This document shows, piece by piece, positions 7,148 through 14,722 of a stretch of 36,276 bases of DNA. Under the pieces are notes generated by a model. That model did no database searches. It was not told the DNA's origin and saw only the letters and a list, made by a program, of their open reading frames with translations. Source of the DNA: Sulfobacillus harzensis (GTDB lineage Bacteria; Bacillota; Sulfobacillia; Sulfobacillales; Sulfobacillaceae); the NCBI RefSeq assembly GCF_012933365.1, contig NZ_JABBVZ010000038.1, positions 1 to 36,276 on the forward strand. The letters are read 5' to 3'. A program made the translations under genes and the position numbers. Each line of letters begins with the position of its first letter. Within the stretch, counting starts at the first letter, position 1.

Positions 7148-7176
7148 AGTACACAAGCCGTTTTGCGGTCTGTCAA
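7148..7176 (-). promoter_or_regulatory. Promoter of the excisionase-like gene, with operator core
   Basis: TTGACA (7171-7176), a 17-base spacer and TGTACT (7148-7153) on the minus strand. The spacer contains CCGCAAAACGG (7157-7167), the core of the 24-bp repeats. A GCG-A6-T7 tract (7184-7199) sits just upstream, where an UP element would be. The remaining 7200-7386 region holds only the right repeat and the tRNA terminator. Confidence 0.75.
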
Positions 7177-7295
7177 GCAATTTGCGAAAAAATTTTTTTG
7201 TTCGATATGGGTTCTATGATTCGGGTGTGCTGGGCAGGCGCCGTGCGGGTGTCCGAGTACGTCGGGTAGCGTGGTTAGAATCGCTCCGGAATTTC

Positions 7296-7319
7296 CTGCG
7301 GCCCGTTTTGCGGCCCGTG
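7296..7319. repeat. 24-bp inverted repeat, right copy
   Basis: Exact reverse complement of 6884-6907, lying between the excisionase-like gene and the tRNA terminator. Its core CCGTTTTGCGG is at 7304-7314. Confidence 0.75.
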
Positions 7320-7342
7320 GCCTATTTTCAGGAGTCCGCGCA

Positions 7343-7372
7343 AAAAGAAAAAAACCCGCAATCGCTTGCGGT
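7343..7372 (-). terminator. Terminator of the tRNA cluster
   Basis: CCGCAA-GCGA-TTGCGG stem-loop (7357-7372) followed on the minus strand by G and seven T residues, 14 bases past the tRNA-Gln CCA end. Confidence 0.9.
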
Positions 7373-7386
7373 GTCTCAAAAAATAT

Positions 7387-7462
7387 TGGCTGGGGAGGCA
7401 GGACTCGAACCTGCGCGTGCGGGATCCAAAGTCCCGTGCCTTACCAACTTGGCGACTCCCCA
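7387..7462 (-). tRNA. tRNA-Gln (anticodon TTG)
   Basis: The 7-bp acceptor stem TGGGGAG/CTCCCCA, T arm GCAGG-TTCGAGT-CCTGC and anticodon loop CTTTGGA (TTG at 7427-7429) are all seen, and CCA is encoded. Its 3' end faces the mobile element and is the likely integration target. Confidence 0.95.
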
Positions 7463-7469
7463 ATCCCTA

Positions 7470-7545
7470 TGGTGGAGCTTAGCGGGATCGAACCGCTGAC
7501 CTCCTGCGTGCAAAGCAGGCGCTCTCCCAGCTGAGCTAAAGCCCC
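7470..7545 (-). tRNA. tRNA-Ala (anticodon TGC)
   Basis: Acceptor stem GGGGCTT/AAGCTCC with one G-U pair, D arm TAGCTCAGCTGGGAGAGC, and anticodon loop TTTGCAC in a CCTGC/GCAGG stem. CCA is encoded. Confidence 0.95.
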
Positions 7546-7548
7546 GAA

Positions 7549-7622
7549 TGGAGCGGGTGATGGGAATCGAACCCACGTAATCAGCTTGGAAGGCTGAGGC
7601 TCTACCATTGAGCTACACCCGC
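7549..7622 (-). tRNA. tRNA-Gly (anticodon TCC)
   Basis: Acceptor stem GCGGGTG/CACCCGC, anticodon loop CTTCCAA in a TCAGC/GCTGA stem, T arm GTGGG-TTCGATT-CCCAT. CCA is encoded. It is the first gene after the internal terminator-like hairpin. Confidence 0.95.
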
Positions 7623-7644
7623 GTCACCAACAATAATACCATTG

Positions 7645-7695
7645 AGGCTAGTCTGAGATCTAGCCTTCAAAAATATCCCCGCCCCGAGAGGCGGG
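7645..7695 (-). terminator. Terminator-like hairpins inside the tRNA cluster
   Basis: On the minus strand CCCGCC/GGCGGG (7690-7695 with 7678-7683) is followed by GATATTTTT, a slightly interrupted T-run. Next comes a second inverted repeat AGGCTAG/CTAGCCT (7645-7651 with 7660-7666). They separate Trp from Gly and could attenuate transcription or guide processing. Confidence 0.6.
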
Positions 7696-7701
7696 AGAAA
7701 C

Positions 7702-7778
7702 TGGCAGGCCAGGAGGGACTCGAACCCCCAACAGGCGGATTTGGAGTCCGCTGCTCTACCAATTGGAGCTACTGGCCT
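7702..7778 (-). tRNA. tRNA-Trp (anticodon CCA)
   Basis: Acceptor stem AGGCCAG/CTGGCCT, anticodon loop CTCCAAA in a GCGGA/TCCGC stem, discriminator G, encoded CCA. Confidence 0.95.
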
Positions 7779-7787
7779 ATATCAATA

Positions 7788-7864
7788 TGGTGGGCCATGA
7801 AGGACTCGAACCTTCGACACTCCGCTTAAAAGGCGGATGCTCTAACCAACTGAGCTAATGGCCC
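7788..7864 (-). tRNA. tRNA-Lys (anticodon TTT)
   Basis: Acceptor stem GGGCCAT/ATGGCCC, anticodon loop CTTTTAA in a TCCGC/GCGGA stem, encoded CCA. Only two bases separate its 5' end from the CCA end of tRNA-Glu. Confidence 0.95.
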
Positions 7865-7866
7865 GA

Positions 7867-7942
7867 TGGCGACCCCACCGGGATTCGAACCCGGGTTACC
7901 ACCTTGAAAGGGTGATGTCCTAGGCCTCTAGACCATGGGGTC
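7867..7942 (-). tRNA. tRNA-Glu (anticodon TTC)
   Basis: Acceptor stem GACCCCA/TGGGGTC, anticodon loop CTTTCAA in a TCACC/GGTGG-type stem, T arm CCGGG-TTCGAAT-CCCGG, encoded CCA. Confidence 0.95.
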
Positions 7943-7945
7943 TTT

Positions 7946-8021
<76 letters not shown>

Positions 8022-8056
8022 ATGTCATTGGTTGGTCGCCCGGACCACGCTTAGTT

Positions 8057-8085
8057 ATTATACATGGCGGTCATCATCCGGTCAA
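8057..8085 (-). promoter_or_regulatory. Promoter of the tRNA cluster
   Basis: TTGACC (8080-8085), a 17-base spacer and TATAAT (8057-8062) on the minus strand, 36 bases upstream of the first tRNA. This is a near-perfect sigma-A promoter, as expected for stable RNA genes. It lies just past the stop of the diguanylate cyclase gene. Confidence 0.9.
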
Positions 8086-8101
8086 GAGTTCGGACAAAAA
8101 C

Positions 8102-10135
8102 TCAACGCGCCGCTGCCACTCGATTTTTTCCACCCTGTTTTGCATTATACATCGCCCGATCTGCCGCTTGAAACAACGCATCCACGGTCATGCCAGCCTG
8201 AAATTGCGCAGCACCCACACTAATTGTCGAACCCAAAATGAGGGTGTCGCTCCATTCGAATTGATGCGTTTCTATTTCGTGGCGAATCCGCTCACCGACT
8301 TGTAAGGCATCATCCAGGTGGGACTTAGGCAGCACCACCACAAATTCATCGCCTGCATAACGACATGCGACGTCATCTTCGCGGATATTTTCCCGTATTA
8401 CCTGCGCCACTCGCTGTAAATGCAAGTCGCCCGCGCGATGGCCAAAGCGATCGTTAATTGATTTTAAGCTGTCAGAATCAATGAGGAGCAACGACAGCGG
8501 TTGACCGGTCTCCTCCGCCATTTCCACGGCGCTCTGCACCACCAAGTTGAAACGTCGCGAGTTGCCCAAGCCAGTCAGGTAGTCGGTTAAAGCGATTTCT
8601 TGCGTTTGCTGGTACATTTGTGCGTTGCGAATAGCAATAGAAGCCTGCGAGGCAATGGCCGACAGGAACTCCAAATGGTCGGGATCATATTCGATGCGAT
8701 ATGATTGGACGGACATCGCTCCCAACACCCGTCCCTCGTGAATTAAGGGCACCACCAGCATGCCCAATGGTTCTTTGTATGAACCCGTCAACGTGCCGAC
8801 TTGCTTCCGACCGTTGATGAGTGAGGGCTTCCCAGAAATGATTACCGAGCCCGTTAAGCCGTTGGGCTCAACCGGAAAGATTTCTGGAGGGTATTCTTCC
8901 CCATCATCCCAAAGATATTGCATGAGGCAGTGTGCCGGATCATCCGGCAAGGTTAAGGCCACAAAGAAGCTGTCGTTCTCCAAAACATCGGCCACTGCTT
9001 TCCTCAGGCTCCGAAAAAGCTGCTCCATCTCCAAATTACGGTTGACGATGCGACCCATCCGTTCCAAAATAGCCAGCAATTGGCCGCGTTTGGACGCCAC
9101 GGATTGCGATTCGTCAAAGCGCAATTGCATCGACATAACATCAGCAAGGTTTTGCACAATGAAACTTTGGGTGTCATTCACCTCGGGCGATACGAAAGAG
9201 AGCCCCATCCAGCCATAAAAAGATTCCTCGTAGTGAAGTGGCACCAAGATCAGGGATCGCATACCCAGTTCATAAAGATAATGGTGAAGCGGCCAGGCAT
9301 TCCAAGCTTCTTCAGCAGGAGTGAGAATTTCGAGGCTTGAGGGGACGTGCTCTGGCGGCTCAATCGTCAATTCAGGAGTAGCCACGCCCTGAATCGTAAA
9401 GCCAGAAATGCGGCGCTGTGCGTCCACGCGGACCAGATAGGCGGCATCCGCACGGCTCATGCTGCGCGACTCCTCCAAAAGGCGCATCAGCACAATGTTA
9501 ATGTCCTGTTCCTGCATGATGGACTCTTGCAGAACCTTCAAACGGGAAATTTGGTCCAGCTTCTGGTAGTTTTCCCGGTTGCGGTAGCGAGTTAGGCGGT
9601 ATTCTCGTCCAAGCCCCCCCGCCGCAAAAAGATAGATGGCCATGATCGCCATGCGCCACCAAAAAATTTTCAGATCCCACGCCCCGGTCGAAAAGCCATA
9701 GGCCAAAATGACCGCCAGTGCCCCAGCGCTGGAATAGCGGAGCGTGCCATAAACAGTGAGAAAGAGCGCTTCACCGCCATAGAGGAGGTATACGGGGCTA
9801 TGAATGCCGCCAGTCATGCTAATAGCGATAGACAACAACACCAGATCGACAACAATCAGGAGTTGGTTGGACACTTCCAACCAGTTGGGACGGCGCCAGA
9901 TGAAAGCGCCGAAGGCCATGAGAAGAAGCCAGAGCACCAAGGGGATGACCCCAAAAGGATGTCCCCACGCAAAAACGGCGGCGACTAGCCATAAAAGCCC
10001 CCGCAATCCGAATACAAGGTTATGAAAGCGACCCCGATTGAATGTATAGGCGCTAGCTGGTTTCCACAATCCCCCCACCTGCCTCCCGATCGCCACTGTG
10101 AAGAAAATTTGACACAAAAGAGCAAATTCCTGCAT
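8102..10135 (-). CDS. Membrane-bound diguanylate cyclase with two GAF domains
   Basis: The 677-residue protein should make cyclic di-GMP from GTP at the membrane. About six transmembrane helices fill residues 35-175. They are followed by two GAF-like sensory domains (about 205-345 and 365-505) and a C-terminal GGDEF domain (about 510-677). The active-site loop is RYAGDEF, an A-G-D-E-F variant of G-G-D-E-F that is normally active. An R-x-x-D inhibitory site (REDD) lies five residues before it, so product feedback is likely. LTDYLTGLGNSRRF is the usual domain start. The ATG has no obvious ribosome binding site. The gene begins 28 bases after the ImuC-like gene, so it may share that operon's transcript. 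Confidence 0.9.
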   Translation of the reverse strand: MQEFALLCQIFFTVAIGRQVGGLWKPASAYTFNRGRFHNLVFGLRGLLWLVAAVFAWGHPFGVIPLVLWLLLMAFGAFIWRRPNWLEVSNQLLIVVDLVLLSIAISMTGGIHSPVYLLYGGEALFLTVYGTLRYSSAGALAVILAYGFSTGAWDLKIFWWRMAIMAIYLFAAGGLGREYRLTRYRNRENYQKLDQISRLKVLQESIMQEQDINIVLMRLLEESRSMSRADAAYLVRVDAQRRISGFTIQGVATPELTIEPPEHVPSSLEILTPAEEAWNAWPLHHYLYELGMRSLILVPLHYEESFYGWMGLSFVSPEVNDTQSFIVQNLADVMSMQLRFDESQSVASKRGQLLAILERMGRIVNRNLEMEQLFRSLRKAVADVLENDSFFVALTLPDDPAHCLMQYLWDDGEEYPPEIFPVEPNGLTGSVIISGKPSLINGRKQVGTLTGSYKEPLGMLVVPLIHEGRVLGAMSVQSYRIEYDPDHLEFLSAIASQASIAIRNAQMYQQTQEIALTDYLTGLGNSRRFNLVVQSAVEMAEETGQPLSLLLIDSDSLKSINDRFGHRAGDLHLQRVAQVIRENIREDDVACRYAGDEFVVVLPKSHLDDALQVGERIRHEIETHQFEWSDTLILGSTISVGAAQFQAGMTVDALFQAADRAMYNAKQGGKNRVAAAR

Positions 10136-10163
10136 CTAGTGAAGGATTTTTCGTTTTTCTTGT

Positions 10164-13100
10164 TTAGGCCTCGGGAGGCCAAGCCGATAAGGCGGTGACG
10201 CGAATTCCGGAAGGCTCACGAATTCCGGCGACGGCAATCATGCGCCGCACCTTGCCGAATAACAGGTGGCCGAAGCGTTGATACCCTTTGGAGGATAGAC
10301 GGGCTTCCAACACCCCTGTCTCATCAACAAGCGAGAAAAACACCACCAAACGCCCGCTGCGAGTGGGTGGACGGTGAGGGCGATAGAAAAGAGCTACCGC
10401 GCGCACCGGTTGGCCCGCGGGCGCCTGCTGGATGTCTTGAATGCTCTGATATCCTTCGCGAGCCACGTGAGGCCGCCAAAACTCCATCCATTGCCAACGC
10501 TGACCAAAGCCCAGATGGCGATAATCCGCCACCACCTGCTCGGCCGGAGTCCACAGGCGATCGGACCGGGCTGATGTGAGCCGAAGTCCATTGGTCCCCT
10601 GAATATCCTCTAAAAATCCCGAACGATCCGGGCTAATGCAGTCAAAGGCGCCCACCTCGATAAGGGCAGGCAAATGCTTTCGAGCTCCCGGAACCCGTTC
10701 CGCCACGTCCTCGGGATGGCGATATCCCCCTTGAGGGCGCCGATCCACAATGGCTTCAGCCGTCTCCATCCCCATGCCATTCAAAAATCCCAACCCAATG
10801 CGTAAACAGCTCCCCTCTTCACTCGCCGCCGCTTGGCTTTGATTGATGTCCATCGGCAGGATGGGAATTTGACGCCGCCGGGCTTCCACCAACAGGACGT
10901 CAATCGGATAGTATCCCAGCGGTTCGGCATTCAACAGACCTAAAAAATATTGGCGCGGGAAGTGTTCTAAAAGATAGGCGGTGCGGTAAGAGGTTTCGGC
11001 AAAGGCGGCCGCATGCGCCTCATTGAAGCCATAGCTGGCATAGCCCACAATCTGCTGAAACACCTGGTCGGCAATCTCCTCCGATACTCCACGCGCCATC
11101 GCCTTCTCACGAAAGCGCTGACCCAACATCTCCATCTCGGCCGTTGATCGGGCATGGGTCATGACCCGTCGCAAAAGATCCGCCTCGCCGGGTGTAAAGC
11201 CAGCCAACGTGCTGGCAATGGCAATGACCTGCTCTTGAAACAGCACCACCCCATACGTCTTGGACAAAATCGGCTCTAAATCCGGATGCAGGTAGGTCAC
11301 CGGTTCCTCCCCGCGTCGGCGGGCCACAAATGGGTCGACCATATTGCCCTTGATGGGGCCCGGACGAATCAGCGCCAATGACGCGACAATATCTTCCCAG
11401 AGACTAGGCTGGAGCCTTTGTGCCAACGCCCGCTGAGCTGGGCTTTCCAATTGAAAGACCCCGATGCTATCGCCTTTTTGCAACCGTTGAAAGGTGGCCT
11501 CATCCTCCAAGGGAATTTGATCATAATCAAACGCTTGACGTTGCTGAATCGCCTGACTGGCGACTTCCACGGCGGAAAAAGTGCGCAGCGACAGCAAATC
11601 CAGCTTCATAAGGCCCAAATCCTCCACGTCGCGCTTGTCAAACTGCACGATTTCCACGCCCTTGGGGGATCTCTCGCGGGGACTTATCGCCTCAATGGGC
11701 ACATCCGTAATCACGACCCCACCCAAGTGGGTCCCAATGTGGCGGGGCAATCCCTCAATTGCCTTAGCCCAGGTCAATACTGCCCGTAGCCGATCCGATT
11801 CGGGATACTGACGGAGCTCGGGAATTTGCTCCCATCGCTCAAGCAGACTATGAATAGGGGCTTCCGGCAGAGACTTAGCCAACGCGTCCAATTCTTGAGG
11901 CGGAAATCCCATCACTTTGCCAATTTCCCGCACTGCCAACCGCTGACGATAGGTTTGATAGGTGGCCACCCGTGCCACATGCTCAGAGCCATAGCGATGC
12001 GTCACATAGGCCTCCACTTCATCACGTCGGCGGGCATCAAAATCAATATCGATGTCCGGCATCTCCTGCCGCTCACGGCTCATAAAGCGCTCAAATAAGA
12101 GATTGCGCCGCCAAGCATCGACGTCGGTAATACCAAGACAATACGCCACCACCGAATCGGCGGCCGACCCACGCCCAGAAAAACGAATGCCCTGTTGGCG
12201 GGCGAAATCGGCCACATCCGCCACCACCAAAAAGTAGTCGCTGAAGCCCAAGTCCTGAATCACCGACAATTCCCGCTCAATCCGCGGGCGCACTTCTAAA
12301 GCTTGAGATTTATAGCGTCTCCGTGATCCCTGGAGCACCTTCTCTCTAAGCGCCTGCTCCGCCCTCATCCCTTCAGGCAACGCAAAAAGCGGTCGAAAAC
12401 GCCGATTGAAGAGTTCCGGAGATTGAAGCCTTTCAGCCAGAGCTTCGGTTGCAGCCAACACCTGGGGCCAATCGCGAAATAGCTTCTCAAAATCGCTCCA
12501 AGGCTTAAGATAATTTTCCGCATTGAGGCGCCGATCGGAAAAAACGCTCTCAATTCGCTCCCCCGTGCGAATGCAGGTCATCAAATCGTAAAGGCCAAAA
12601 CTTTCTTTGCGGGCGTAATGGACCGCTCCTGTTGCTACCAACGGCCATCCCTCAGCCTCCGCCAAATCACGAAGGGCACGAAAAAGACGTCGATCACCGG
12701 GCAAAAGGCTGGTCGTGACTTCTACATAGAGTCGATCAGGGCCAAAAATGGCGGCCAATTGTTTCCGAATCTCTGCCAATCGCGCCATGTCCCGTTCAAT
12801 ATAGGCACGTGCCAGCAGACCCTCGCGATCACCCGTCAAGGCAATTAGCGAGCCGCTATAGCGGCGCAACATATCCCCATTGACCCGTGTTTGACCACGC
12901 GGATTTTCCAAATGAGCGGCCGTCAACAGCGCCGTCAGATCCGGGTAGGCGGAGGATTCCGGCACCAACAGCACCAATTTTCCCCAATCCTCGACCTCTA
13001 CCTCCGCCCCCACAATGCCCTTCACACCGTATTCCTGGCAGGCTTTCAAAAATGGAACGATACCCGACACCCGATAATCATCGGTTAAGGCCAGGGTGGT

Positions 13101-13199
13101 AATACCCTGGGATGCTGCTTCACGCACAATGTCGGTCGGATGGGAGGCACCATTAAGGAAGGAAAACGCGGAATGCACATGCAAATGGGCACCGCTCAT
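10164..13199 (-). CDS. imuC: ImuC/DnaE2-type error-prone DNA polymerase III alpha subunit
   Basis: The 1011-residue protein has an N-terminal PHP domain (HLHVHSAFSFLNGASHPTDI, residues about 5-25). The polymerase core has the catalytic Asp pair in PDIDIDFD (near residue 390). A helix-hairpin-helix region follows (GLGFLNGMGMETAEAIVDR), then a C-terminal OB fold (RPPTRSGRLVVFFSLVDETG). Length and OB ending fit DnaE2/ImuC, the translesion polymerase of the ImuABC mutasome, better than the longer replicative DnaE1. Its start overlaps the stop of the 50-residue gene by four bases (ATGA). Together with the ImuB-like gene and SOS-box-like sites this is a mutagenesis operon. DnaE1 or DnaE3 are alternatives, but context argues against them. 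Confidence 0.88.
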   Translation of the reverse strand: MSGAHLHVHSAFSFLNGASHPTDIVREAASQGITTLALTDDYRVSGIVPFLKACQEYGVKGIVGAEVEVEDWGKLVLLVPESSAYPDLTALLTAAHLENPRGQTRVNGDMLRRYSGSLIALTGDREGLLARAYIERDMARLAEIRKQLAAIFGPDRLYVEVTTSLLPGDRRLFRALRDLAEAEGWPLVATGAVHYARKESFGLYDLMTCIRTGERIESVFSDRRLNAENYLKPWSDFEKLFRDWPQVLAATEALAERLQSPELFNRRFRPLFALPEGMRAEQALREKVLQGSRRRYKSQALEVRPRIERELSVIQDLGFSDYFLVVADVADFARQQGIRFSGRGSAADSVVAYCLGITDVDAWRRNLLFERFMSRERQEMPDIDIDFDARRRDEVEAYVTHRYGSEHVARVATYQTYRQRLAVREIGKVMGFPPQELDALAKSLPEAPIHSLLERWEQIPELRQYPESDRLRAVLTWAKAIEGLPRHIGTHLGGVVITDVPIEAISPRERSPKGVEIVQFDKRDVEDLGLMKLDLLSLRTFSAVEVASQAIQQRQAFDYDQIPLEDEATFQRLQKGDSIGVFQLESPAQRALAQRLQPSLWEDIVASLALIRPGPIKGNMVDPFVARRRGEEPVTYLHPDLEPILSKTYGVVLFQEQVIAIASTLAGFTPGEADLLRRVMTHARSTAEMEMLGQRFREKAMARGVSEEIADQVFQQIVGYASYGFNEAHAAAFAETSYRTAYLLEHFPRQYFLGLLNAEPLGYYPIDVLLVEARRRQIPILPMDINQSQAAASEEGSCLRIGLGFLNGMGMETAEAIVDRRPQGGYRHPEDVAERVPGARKHLPALIEVGAFDCISPDRSGFLEDIQGTNGLRLTSARSDRLWTPAEQVVADYRHLGFGQRWQWMEFWRPHVAREGYQSIQDIQQAPAGQPVRAVALFYRPHRPPTRSGRLVVFFSLVDETGVLEARLSSKGYQRFGHLLFGKVRRMIAVAGIREPSGIRVTALSAWPPEA

Positions 13200-13348
13200 T
13201 CCCCGTCAACGGCCACCGTTATCCATTTAAGCACGCGCTCAGCCATCGATCCGGGACGGAGTTGATAGGCGTGTCCGGCCATGCGGATATATTCATATTC
13301 CGGTGCCTGGACGCCAGGAAACCAAATCACCTTGCCATGCTTAGTCAT
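13196..13348 (-). CDS. 50-residue unknown protein in the mutasome operon
   Basis: I do not recognise this small protein. It reads MTKHGKVIWFPGVQAPEYEY, then IRMAGHAYQLRPGSMAERVL, then KWITVAVDGE. It is soluble, without membrane segments. The ATG at 13348 is chosen because it overlaps the end of the DUF6504-like gene by eight bases, and the stop overlaps the polymerase start (ATGA). This tight packing implies a real, translated gene. A longer frame upstream would overlap the DUF6504-like gene by over 100 bases and is rejected. It may be a small mutasome subunit; that is inference from position. Confidence 0.65.
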   Translation of the reverse strand: MTKHGKVIWFPGVQAPEYEYIRMAGHAYQLRPGSMAERVLKWITVAVDGE

Positions 13349-13574
13349 AGACGTAGTATAGCCACCACTGATTTTTGCTGGGGTCCCACGCCAATTCGTA
13401 GATGCCTTGATCTTCGCCTTGGACTCGCCAAAACCATAATTCCGGCTCATCATGCCACCACTCCCCAATATCTCTCCAATAGTCCAGCACCTGGCGCACC
13501 AACACCAACCGCCGCTTCCATAAAAAGCGATGAGGAATCCGATCCTGAACCCACACCGCCTGAAGCCGCGTCAT
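13341..13574 (-). CDS. DUF6504-like protein, mutasome accessory
   Basis: The 77-residue protein matches my recollection of the DUF6504 pattern. It has a basic strand followed by V-R-Q-V-L-D-Y-W-R-D-I-G-E-W-W, then ELWFWRV, then G-I-Y-E-L-A-W-D, and it ends W-W-L-Y-Y-V-Y-D. This small domain is found as a separate protein near Y-family/DnaE2 genes in other Gram-positive bacteria. It resembles the W-W/R-D-Y-Y tail at the C-terminus of many ImuB proteins. It overlaps the ImuB-like gene by four bases (ATGA). Here the ImuB tail may have become a separate subunit, which is inference. Confidence 0.7.
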   Translation of the reverse strand: MTRLQAVWVQDRIPHRFLWKRRLVLVRQVLDYWRDIGEWWHDEPELWFWRVQGEDQGIYELAWDPSKNQWWLYYVYD

Positions 13575-14650
13575 CCTCGTTCACCGGCCATCCGCCACAA
13601 GTCCCAATTCGCCAGCATTTGCTCACGCCGACTCGGCAAAAGATGGGTTACCGGGCGCGGACGTTCCGGCTTCTTTGCCACGTCTCCCCACCAGCCCAAT
13701 TGCGGGAGAGCGAAGGGCTCCAAACGCGCTTCTAATTTCACCTGGTCAAAGGGGTGAGCCGGTGGGGTAGCCAACAACGCGAGAACTCGAGCAATAACGG
13801 TATGCATATCGCTGACCGTTGTCGGCCATTCCCGTTCCCGCCTCTCCATGCCCGCATCGCGGCTCCACGTCACCCGAATCCAGCGCACCCCTTGCTGACT
13901 CTTTTGGCATTCGCGAAACACGGCCTCTCCCAACTGACGCATCAACTCGCCGACACCGGAGAGGAGCGGCTCCTCAAATGTTCGCGTTACCACCAGATGG
14001 TCAGATTGAAGAGGTTGTCCCAAGCCATCCAGCTTTCGAATCTCGGACAGGAGTCCCGGAACCTGTTTTACGCGCGTCCAGCGCCGTTTATGCCACATTT
14101 CCCGAGTCTTTTGCCCAATGCCGGGGATATAGCGCAAGGGCAATTCCGGCCATAACTTCTCTTCTCCCCCTGGTCTTAAAACGTATGTTTTCCAAGAAGA
14201 ACTTGACCAGACCGGAAGCTTCAACAATGGCCCTTCTTCAGCAATCCAACGGGCCATCCAAGGGTGGGAGGCAATTCCGGCTTCCAACCGCTGTGCCCAG
14301 CGGGGAATCACCTCGTCCACCAACCTCCGCCACTCGGATTCCGAAAGGCGAGGCCATTCCCACCAGCCTTCTCGCACATCCTCTTGCTCAAAAGACGCGG
14401 CATGGGCCGTCAACCACTCACGCAAGGCCTGCCGCATGTTTTGGTATAAGTGCGGCTGCCATGGCACCCAGACAGCCCCCGGGTGGCGCCACTTCATTTC
14501 TCCCAACGCATCCCCGGGGCGAACGCCCCGGTCCCATCCCATGCTGTCCACATCAAACACCTGACCGTCGCGGAACACTAAATAGCTGTCCAACGGACGC
14601 TGAAACCCTTCTGCCGTCAAATGTCCGAGCTTCCAATAGATTATCGCCAT
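13571..14650 (-). CDS. ImuB-like, catalytically degenerate Y-family polymerase protein
   Basis: The 359-residue protein shows Y-family architecture without the catalytic acids. It has a 'D-R-G-V-R-P-G-D-A-L' segment (about residues 38-48), then G-I-A-S-H-P-W-M-A-R-W-I-A. The helix-hairpin-helix follows (LPLRYIPGIGQKTREMW, then VKQVPGLL), then a little-finger-like region (DHLVVTRTFEEPL, later WIRVTWS). The first palm motif is IIYWKLGHL instead of D-x-D, and the S-x-D-E motif is replaced by EDVREGWWEWP. ImuB proteins are inactive hubs that bind the clamp and ImuC, so the loss fits. I chose ATG at 14650 (GAGGG eight bases upstream) over an earlier in-frame ATG. It is the first gene of the operon. 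Confidence 0.7.
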   Translation of the reverse strand: MAIIYWKLGHLTAEGFQRPLDSYLVFRDGQVFDVDSMGWDRGVRPGDALGEMKWRHPGAVWVPWQPHLYQNMRQALREWLTAHAASFEQEDVREGWWEWPRLSESEWRRLVDEVIPRWAQRLEAGIASHPWMARWIAEEGPLLKLPVWSSSSWKTYVLRPGGEEKLWPELPLRYIPGIGQKTREMWHKRRWTRVKQVPGLLSEIRKLDGLGQPLQSDHLVVTRTFEEPLLSGVGELMRQLGEAVFRECQKSQQGVRWIRVTWSRDAGMERREREWPTTVSDMHTVIARVLALLATPPAHPFDQVKLEARLEPFALPQLGWWGDVAKKPERPRPVTHLLPSRREQMLANWDLWRMAGERG

Positions 14651-14667
14651 GGATGGTCCCTCGCTGT

Positions 14668-14679
14668 AAACTTTTGTTT
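14668..14679. promoter_or_regulatory. SOS-box-like site downstream of the imuB-like -10
   Basis: AAAC-TTTT-GTTT, a palindrome close to the Gram-positive LexA box GAAC-N4-GTTC, lies just past the predicted transcription start. It shares 11 of 12 bases with the other site when that one is read in reverse. Confidence 0.5.
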
Positions 14680-14687
14680 GTATCCCT

Positions 14688-14715
14688 ATTATATCCGCCT
14701 CCAACTGAAATACAA
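14688..14715 (-). promoter_or_regulatory. Promoter of the mutasome operon
   Basis: TTGTAT (14710-14715), a 16-base spacer and a consensus TATAAT (14688-14693) on the minus strand, flanked on both sides by SOS-box-like palindromes. Confidence 0.7.
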
Positions 14716-14722
14716 CTCTCTA

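Larger units (their letters stand above)
1..7386. mobile_element. Integrated plasmid-like element, one end, next to tRNA-Gln
   Basis: A replication initiator-like gene, a DnaB/RepA-type helicase, iterons with palindromes, an XRE regulator, secreted cargo and an excisionase-like HTH gene are packed together and end at the 3' end of a tRNA gene. Integrative plasmids, ICEs and phages commonly target tRNA 3' ends and keep xis near the junction. I see no integrase, relaxase, capsid or terminase gene in the window, so the element type is open. The outer boundary is beyond position 1. I did not find a second copy of the tRNA-Gln 3' end inside the window, so the exact attachment site is not established. 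Confidence 0.6.

Noticed and set aside
7200-7386. Attachment-site core directly beside tRNA-Gln
   Set aside because: I looked for a repeat of the tRNA 3' end elsewhere in the window and did not see one, so the crossover point cannot be placed.
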